A stretch of DNA of 10,479 nucleotides from Candidatus Peregrinibacteria bacterium (lineage in GTDB: Bacteria; Patescibacteriota; Gracilibacteria; UBA1369; LOWO2-01-FULL-3): contig SLNK01000045.1 of NCBI GenBank assembly GCA_007133095.1, positions 1-10,479 on the forward strand, read 5' to 3'. The notes beneath the pieces were generated by a model. That model saw only the letters and a list, made by a program, of their open reading frames with translations. It did no database searches and was not told the DNA's origin. Position numbers and translations under genes: made by a program. This document shows positions 6,778-10,479 of the stretch, piece by piece. Numbering within the stretch: position 1 is the first letter of the stretch; every line of letters begins with the position of its first letter.

Positions 6778-7483
6778 GGAGAATTACAAAGATCTTGAAA
6801 AAAAAATCGGTTTAAAATTTAAAGACCTTGAGCTTTTGAAAAAGGCTTTCACTCACAGGTCTTATCTGAACGAACACAGAGGAGAGGGGATTGAAGACAA
6901 CGAAAGACTGGAATTTTTGGGAGATGCTGTTCTTGAACTTGTCGCGACAAAGCACCTTTTTGAAAATTACCCGGAGCAGACGGAGGGGCAGATGACAGCT
7001 TACCGGTCAGCTTTGGTGAAGGGTAAACATTTGGCTGAAGTAGGGTTGGAACTGGAACTGGGACAATACCTCCTGTTGAGCGTGGGAGAAGAAAGATCTG
7101 GAGGACGAACAAAAAAATATATTCTGGGGAACGCGGTGGAATCTTTGATAGGATCGATTTATTTGGAACACGGATACGAAAAAACCGAAGAAGTCATCGA
7201 AAAATTTATCCTCAAAAAATTGGATGAAATTATAGAAAACGAATTGCATATAGACGCGAAATCCCGTTTTCAGGAGCAGGCTCAGGAGGAAGAGGGGATA
7301 ACACCGCACTACGAAGTCCTTGGAGAAGATGGACCGGATCATAAGAAAAATTTTACAATGGGCGCCTTTATGGAGGAAAAACTGATAGCGAAAGGAATGG
7401 GAGCCAGTAAACAAAAAGCCGAGAACGAGGCGGCAAAAGAAGCTTTAAAAATAAAAGGATGGGAGCTGAGGAGAATGAAATAA
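6767..7483 (+). CDS. rnc: Ribonuclease III
   Basis: RNase III cleaves double-stranded RNA, notably the 16S and 23S precursor stems. It has 238 residues in the usual two parts. The endonuclease domain (about 1-155) carries the signature 'NERLEFLGDAVL' (45-56), 'QTEGQMTAYRSALV' (71-84) and 'ILGNAVESLIGSIYLEHG' (119-136). The double-stranded RNA-binding domain (about 163-230) includes 'KSRFQEQAQ' (165-173) and 'GMGASKQKAENEAAKEAL' (210-227). Counting against E. coli RNase III gives a constant offset of 8: Glu46, Glu49, Asp53, Glu73 and Glu125 match catalytic or structural E38, E41, D45, E65 and E117. However, the D114 equivalent is Asn122. Asp53 and Glu125 remain, so activity is expected, perhaps with altered metal affinity. 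The ATG lies inside the nusB end (11-base overlap), suggesting translational coupling. The start of the Nudix gene overlaps its end. Confidence 0.95.
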   Translation: MKHKENYKDLEKKIGLKFKDLELLKKAFTHRSYLNEHRGEGIEDNERLEFLGDAVLELVATKHLFENYPEQTEGQMTAYRSALVKGKHLAEVGLELELGQYLLLSVGEERSGGRTKKYILGNAVESLIGSIYLEHGYEKTEEVIEKFILKKLDEIIENELHIDAKSRFQEQAQEEEGITPHYEVLGEDGPDHKKNFTMGAFMEEKLIAKGMGASKQKAENEAAKEALKIKGWELRRMK

Positions 7484-7902
7484 AGTACGATGAAAAATCC
7501 TGCGGGGTTGTGCTTTTTAGAGAGGAAAATGATGAAAAAGCATACCTCCTTTTGCACTATATAGGCGGCCACTGGGATTTTGCAAAGGGCCATGTTGAAG
7601 AAGGGGAAAAAGAGCACGAAACCGCATCCCGTGAGGTTCTTGAAGAAACGGGGATAGCGGACATAGAATTCGTTGACGGATTTCGTGAAAAAATAGCGTA
7701 CAAGCACGGCAAGGAGGAAAATCCAATGCATAAACAGGTTGTGTTTTTCTTGGCGAAAACGGAACTGAAGGACATCAGGCTCTCGCATGAACATCACGAC
7801 TCTCAATGGCTTCCGTACGAAGAAGCTCACGAAAAACTCACATACGAAAACGCAAAAAATATCCTGCGAAAAGCAAAAATCTTTTTAGAAGGCCGGATTT
7901 AG
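7459..7902 (+). CDS. Nudix hydrolase, probably diadenosine tetraphosphatase-like
   Basis: This 147-residue protein has a complete Nudix box, GX5EX7REUXEEXGU, at residues 44-66 ('GHVEEGE', then 'REVLEETGI'), which binds the Mg2+ for cleavage of a nucleoside diphosphate linkage. The surrounding sequence resembles bis(5'-nucleosyl)-tetraphosphatases of the NUDT2 type: 'SCGVVLF' (14-20), 'GGHWDFAKGHVEEGE' (36-50) and the C-terminal 'HHDSQWLPYEEAHEKL' (112-127). Ap4A and related alarmones are therefore likely substrates, though Nudix substrates are hard to predict. The chosen ATG at 7459 lies inside rnc, giving a 25-base overlap. No later ATG or GTG precedes the conserved core, so the start is reasonable but not certain; residues 1-10 are probably not conserved. 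'GAGGAG' at 7472-7477 would suit only a non-standard ATA start downstream. Confidence 0.88.
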   Translation: MGAEENEIKYDEKSCGVVLFREENDEKAYLLLHYIGGHWDFAKGHVEEGEKEHETASREVLEETGIADIEFVDGFREKIAYKHGKEENPMHKQVVFFLAKTELKDIRLSHEHHDSQWLPYEEAHEKLTYENAKNILRKAKIFLEGRI

Positions 7903-7912
7903 TAAGATGATA

Positions 7913-7941
7913 TTGGAGCTTAGGAGAACATCTGATAAAAT
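7913..7941 (+). promoter_or_regulatory. Promoter of pepA (extended -10, leaderless geometry)
   Basis: TTGGAG (7913-7918) lies 17 bases before TAAAAT (7936-7941, 5 of 6 to TATAAT). The TG at 7933-7934 makes an extended -10, TGATAAAAT. Six bases (7942-7947) separate the -10 from the pepA ATG, so +1 should be at the start codon. It lies in the 45-base gap after the Nudix gene. AGGAGA (7922-7927) is over 20 bases from the ATG, too far to act as a Shine-Dalgarno sequence. Confidence 0.55.
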
Positions 7942-7947
7942 CGGGAC

Positions 7948-9432
7948 ATGAAAATAAAAGTCCAATCAAAACTAAAAATGAAAGAAGGAGTGGTTTTGAT
8001 TCCTTTATTCAAGGAAGATTTAGAGAGACTTTCGGCGCATATTCCCAAGGCTGCAAAAGAGTTCATAGGAAAAAGGATTGAAAACGGAGATTTTGAAGGG
8101 GAAAGGGAACAAACGCTTTTTTCATATATCGATTCCAAGGATTTTAAAGGGAAAATTTTTGTAGACGGCCTCGGGGAATTTGCGGATTTTACGCCCTTGA
8201 AGGCGAGAGAGTTTGGGGGAGAACTCTCAAGAAAAATGAAGCAAAACAAGGTGGAGAATGTCAGTTTATGTGTCGGGAAAAAGCTTAGCGAATCTTTAGA
8301 GGAATTTCTGGAGGGATTTTTGATGATTCAGTACAATCCCGCAAAATTCAAGACACAAACGGATGAAGACAGGAAGGCGCAAATCAAAAGGTTGGACGTT
8401 CTTATCGGGGATAAAAAGGATAAAAAAAATCTGGTCGCGGCAGTGGAAAAAGCAGCTTTGATAGTGGAAGCGGCGGACTACGTGAAAGATTTGGTAAACA
8501 GCCCCGCTAACATAGTGAACGGAGAATATCTGGCGAAGGAAGCGGAGAGAATGGCCATCAAGAACGGATATAAAATAGCGATTTTGGGGAATAAGGAATT
8601 GGGAAAAATGAAAGCCGGAGGGATTTTGGCGGTAAATCAGGGGAGTAAAGACGAGGCAAAACTCATCGTGCTGGAACATGATGGAGGAAAAAGGAAGGAA
8701 AAACCGATAGTTATAATCGGAAAAGGGGTGATTTTTGACACGGGAGGATATAATTTAAAGCCCAGCGGATCGATAGAAACAATGCAGCAGGATATGGCGG
8801 GAGCCGCAACCGTGATGGGGCTTTTTGAGATTTTAAAAAAACTTGGGATAAAGAGAAATATAGTAGGGGTTGTGCCGGTTGTTTCCAACATGATAAGCGA
8901 AGCGGCTTACAGGCCTTCGGATATAATTACAATGATGAACGGCAAGACAGTGGAGATAACCAACACGGATGCGGAAGGGCGTCTTGTTTTGGCGGACGCG
9001 CTGACTTATTCATTGGAACTGAATCCTGCGGCGTTAATTACCATGGCAACCCTGACGGGAGCCGTGGCGGCCGCGCTGGGGGACAGGTATTGCGGAATTT
9101 TGGGGAACGATAAGGATTTATTGGAAAGAATAAAAAGGGCGGGAGATGAAGTTGATGACTTGGTTTGGGAACTGCCTATCCATGAAGATTTTAAGAAGAA
9201 ACTGGAAAGCGAAGTTGCAGATTACAAAAATTACGATCCGGGGACCGGCAGGTTGGCCGGCACGGCAAAAGCAGCGGCATTCCTTGAGAATTTTGTGGAT
9301 AAAAACAGCTGGGTACACATGGATACGGGTGGAACCGCATTCACGGAAAACCCCAAGCCATACGAACACAAAGGCGCTACGGCACAAGGCCTCCGCGCCA
9401 TAATAAAATTCCTAGAGTCATCGCAGGACTAG
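7948..9432 (+). CDS. pepA: Leucyl aminopeptidase, M17 family
   Basis: This cytoplasmic dimetal aminopeptidase removes N-terminal residues from peptides and recycles or scavenges amino acids. It has 494 residues, the usual length. The M17 catalytic domain (about 165-494) follows a variable N-terminal domain. Counting against E. coli PepA gives a constant offset of 11. The metal ligands Lys259, Asp264, Asp282, Asp341 and Glu343 match K270, D275, D293, D352 and E354. The catalytic Lys271 and Arg345 match K282 and R356. Motifs are 'IGKGVIFDTGGYNLKP' (257-272), 'QQDMAGAA' (280-287, usually 'DMGGAA') and 'NTDAEGRLVLADAL' (339-352). 'VNSPANIVNGEYLA' (183-196) is the family's 'NxPxNxxxPxxLA' region. 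All active residues are present, so it should be active. It appears to have its own promoter and no Shine-Dalgarno sequence. Only 3 bases separate it from the convergent trxB. Confidence 0.95.
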   Translation: MKIKVQSKLKMKEGVVLIPLFKEDLERLSAHIPKAAKEFIGKRIENGDFEGEREQTLFSYIDSKDFKGKIFVDGLGEFADFTPLKAREFGGELSRKMKQNKVENVSLCVGKKLSESLEEFLEGFLMIQYNPAKFKTQTDEDRKAQIKRLDVLIGDKKDKKNLVAAVEKAALIVEAADYVKDLVNSPANIVNGEYLAKEAERMAIKNGYKIAILGNKELGKMKAGGILAVNQGSKDEAKLIVLEHDGGKRKEKPIVIIGKGVIFDTGGYNLKPSGSIETMQQDMAGAATVMGLFEILKKLGIKRNIVGVVPVVSNMISEAAYRPSDIITMMNGKTVEITNTDAEGRLVLADALTYSLELNPAALITMATLTGAVAAALGDRYCGILGNDKDLLERIKRAGDEVDDLVWELPIHEDFKKKLESEVADYKNYDPGTGRLAGTAKAAAFLENFVDKNSWVHMDTGGTAFTENPKPYEHKGATAQGLRAIIKFLESSQD

Positions 9433-9435
9433 CTT

Positions 9436-10386
9436 TCAAAACAAGGACTTGGCGTCTCCCGCGCAAACATGAAAAGCGTAATATGAGGCCGTAACTCCTT
9501 CGGCGGAGCCTGTTATCGCTTGCTTGAATTCGGTATCGCAGCAATCTCCTGCGGCAAAAACACCGTTAATGTTAGTTTCGGTCTTGCGGTTTATGATTAT
9601 TTCTTTTTTATCGTTCACCTCAACGCCCAAATCTTGCGCCAGTTCCGTTTGGGCATCATGGCCAATCGCAAGAAAAACGGCGTCCATATCAAGTTCCTGC
9701 CCGGAATATTTGCCTTCGCCTTCCTTAAATTTAACCTTCTCAACCTTCTTGTCCCCCAAAATTTCTTCAATTTGCGTCTTGAAAAGGATTTCGATTTTTT
9801 CGTTTTTATCTATTCGTTCCGCGTTCAAAGGCTCCGCTCGCAAAACATCCCTTCTCACTATAAGGTAGACTTTGGAGGCGTGTTCACTTAAAAACAGGGC
9901 TTCTTTTGCGGCACTGTCTCCACCTCCAACAACACAAACGGTTTTTTCTTTAAAAAACGCTCCGTCGCAAAGTGCGCAATATGAAACTCCCTTGTTTTCC
10001 AGTTCCTTTTCTCCCGGAACACCCAATTTCCTGTGCTTTGTTCCCGTCGCAAAGAGGACGGTTTTACAGATGTATTCGTTTGAGGATGTTTTTACCTTGA
10101 ATCTTGGAAATCCGCCCTCGTCCGGCAGCTTCTCAACCCCAACAACCGTTTCGGTTTTTATTTCCGCCCCGCTTTTTTGAGCGTGTTCATATAAGGACAT
10201 CGCCAAATCCGGACCGGAAATGGAAACGATGCCCGGCCAATTCTCAACCAAATGAGTGGAAGTGATGAGCCCGCCCGGCATTTCCGTCAAAACAAGAGTC
10301 TTCAGCCCGAGCCGCGTTGAGTACATACCCGCGGAAAGCCCGCTGCAACCTCCACCTATCACAATAAAATCATATCCGTTTTGCAT
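9436..10386 (-). CDS. trxB: Thioredoxin reductase-type FAD/NAD(P)H oxidoreductase
   Basis: This FAD enzyme uses NADPH to reduce thioredoxin through a redox cysteine pair. With the ATG at 10386 it has 316 residues, typical of low-molecular-weight TrxB; a GTG at 10389 would add one residue. Numbered from the ATG, the FAD motif is 'IVIGGGCSGLSAGMY' (8-22). The redox site is 'CALC' followed by Asp-Gly (Cys137, Cys140), where the family usually has CATC. The NADPH site is 'VVGGGDSAAKEA' (152-163) with 'VRRDVLRAE' (177-185), and 'GVFAAGDCCD' (275-284) is the second FAD motif. The usual 'HRR' of the NADP-phosphate pocket is 'VRR', but both arginines and the later Arg are kept, so NADPH use is likely. 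I prefer the ATG because a strong promoter ends 7 bases before it. A ferredoxin/flavodoxin-dependent relative is possible. No thioredoxin gene is in view. Confidence 0.92.
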   Translation of the reverse strand: MQNGYDFIVIGGGCSGLSAGMYSTRLGLKTLVLTEMPGGLITSTHLVENWPGIVSISGPDLAMSLYEHAQKSGAEIKTETVVGVEKLPDEGGFPRFKVKTSSNEYICKTVLFATGTKHRKLGVPGEKELENKGVSYCALCDGAFFKEKTVCVVGGGDSAAKEALFLSEHASKVYLIVRRDVLRAEPLNAERIDKNEKIEILFKTQIEEILGDKKVEKVKFKEGEGKYSGQELDMDAVFLAIGHDAQTELAQDLGVEVNDKKEIIINRKTETNINGVFAAGDCCDTEFKQAITGSAEGVTASYYAFHVCAGDAKSLF

Positions 10387-10393
10387 CACCGGA

Positions 10394-10423
10394 ATTCTAC
10401 TTCATTTTTACCACCGGTGACAA
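10394..10423 (-). promoter_or_regulatory. Promoter of trxB (leaderless geometry)
   Basis: On the minus strand TTGTCA (10418-10423, 5 of 6 to TTGACA) and TAGAAT (10394-10399, 5 of 6 to TATAAT) are 18 bases apart. This is the best -35/-10 pair in the window. Seven bases separate the -10 from the ATG at 10386, so transcription should begin at the ATG or one base before it. The perfect palindrome CACCGGTG (10412-10419) overlaps the -35, and CACCGG recurs at 10387-10392 over the start; this could be an operator but is short. Confidence 0.6.
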
Positions 10424-10479
10424 CTTTTTTGATACACAAAAAAACGATCCAAATAAAAAAGTGGGACAACTCGCAAGAA
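10424..10479. other. Non-coding end of window upstream of trxB
   Basis: These 56 A-rich bases precede the trxB promoter and run to the window edge. I see no open frame, hairpin terminator or convincing promoter for a rightward gene in what is shown. Confidence 0.5.

Noticed and set aside
7922..7927. AGGAGA as a Shine-Dalgarno sequence for pepA
   Set aside because: It ends 20 bases before the ATG, too far for normal spacing, and no in-frame start lies closer to it.
9433..9435. Terminator between the convergent pepA and trxB
   Set aside because: Only three bases separate the stop codons, and I could find no stem-loop with a T-run over the two gene ends.
1..10479. CRISPR array, tRNA, rRNA, insertion sequence or phage region
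   Set aside because: No regular direct repeats, cloverleaf, rRNA sequence, transposase or integrase was seen. The baseplate J-like protein stands alone without other phage genes.
1..10479. Alternative genetic code with TGA as glycine
   Set aside because: alr and trxB both end at TGA exactly where their families end, so TGA works as a stop here.

Overview
The window reads as a compact bacterial chromosome segment, most likely from a member of the Candidate Phyla Radiation (Patescibacteria), probably Parcubacteria-like. This placement is an inference. It rests on very short intergenic gaps, gene starts with almost no Shine-Dalgarno sequence, and a membrane protein with a cytoplasmic 'VVPK/QSIVNLK' domain joined to a baseplate J-like outer domain. 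I associate that architecture with CPR genomes. TGA ends alr and trxB, so the standard bacterial code applies and not the TGA-as-glycine code of Gracilibacteria or Absconditabacteria. I saw no mobile element, CRISPR array, tRNA or rRNA. No stretch longer than about 100 bases lacks a gene.

Layout. A divergent promoter region at about 4759-4850 separates two gene sets. To its left, on the minus strand, lie alr (alanine racemase), ddl (D-Ala-D-Ala ligase), an FtsA-family actin-like ATPase, and a membrane protein that runs off the left edge of the window. This is a cell envelope and division block: two enzymes make the D-Ala-D-Ala dipeptide for peptidoglycan, one protein is a membrane-associated division ATPase, and the last is a membrane-anchored surface protein. 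To its right, on the plus strand, lie a Bax inhibitor-1 family membrane protein, a YceD/DUF177 protein, rpmF (bL32), nusB, rnc (RNase III) and a Nudix hydrolase. They are tightly packed, with two overlaps. The core is an rRNA and ribosome block: transcription antitermination, rRNA processing and 50S assembly. The M17 aminopeptidase gene pepA follows with its own promoter. A thioredoxin reductase gene, trxB, converges on pepA with a 3-base gap.

The main unexpected signal is at the gene starts. For trxB, pepA and alr, and less strongly ddl, a sigma-70-like -10 box ends 6 or 7 bases before the ATG, with a -35-like hexamer 16-18 bases further up. This is the geometry expected for leaderless mRNAs, and it fits the general lack of Shine-Dalgarno sequences. 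Other points are an Asp-to-Asn change at one RNase III metal-site position, loss of both sensor aspartates in the Bax1 protein, and a cluster of GGAAA(G)TTT half-sites between the divergent promoters. I found no convincing wholly new multi-gene system. The best candidate for undescribed biology is the baseplate J-like surface protein next to FtsA.
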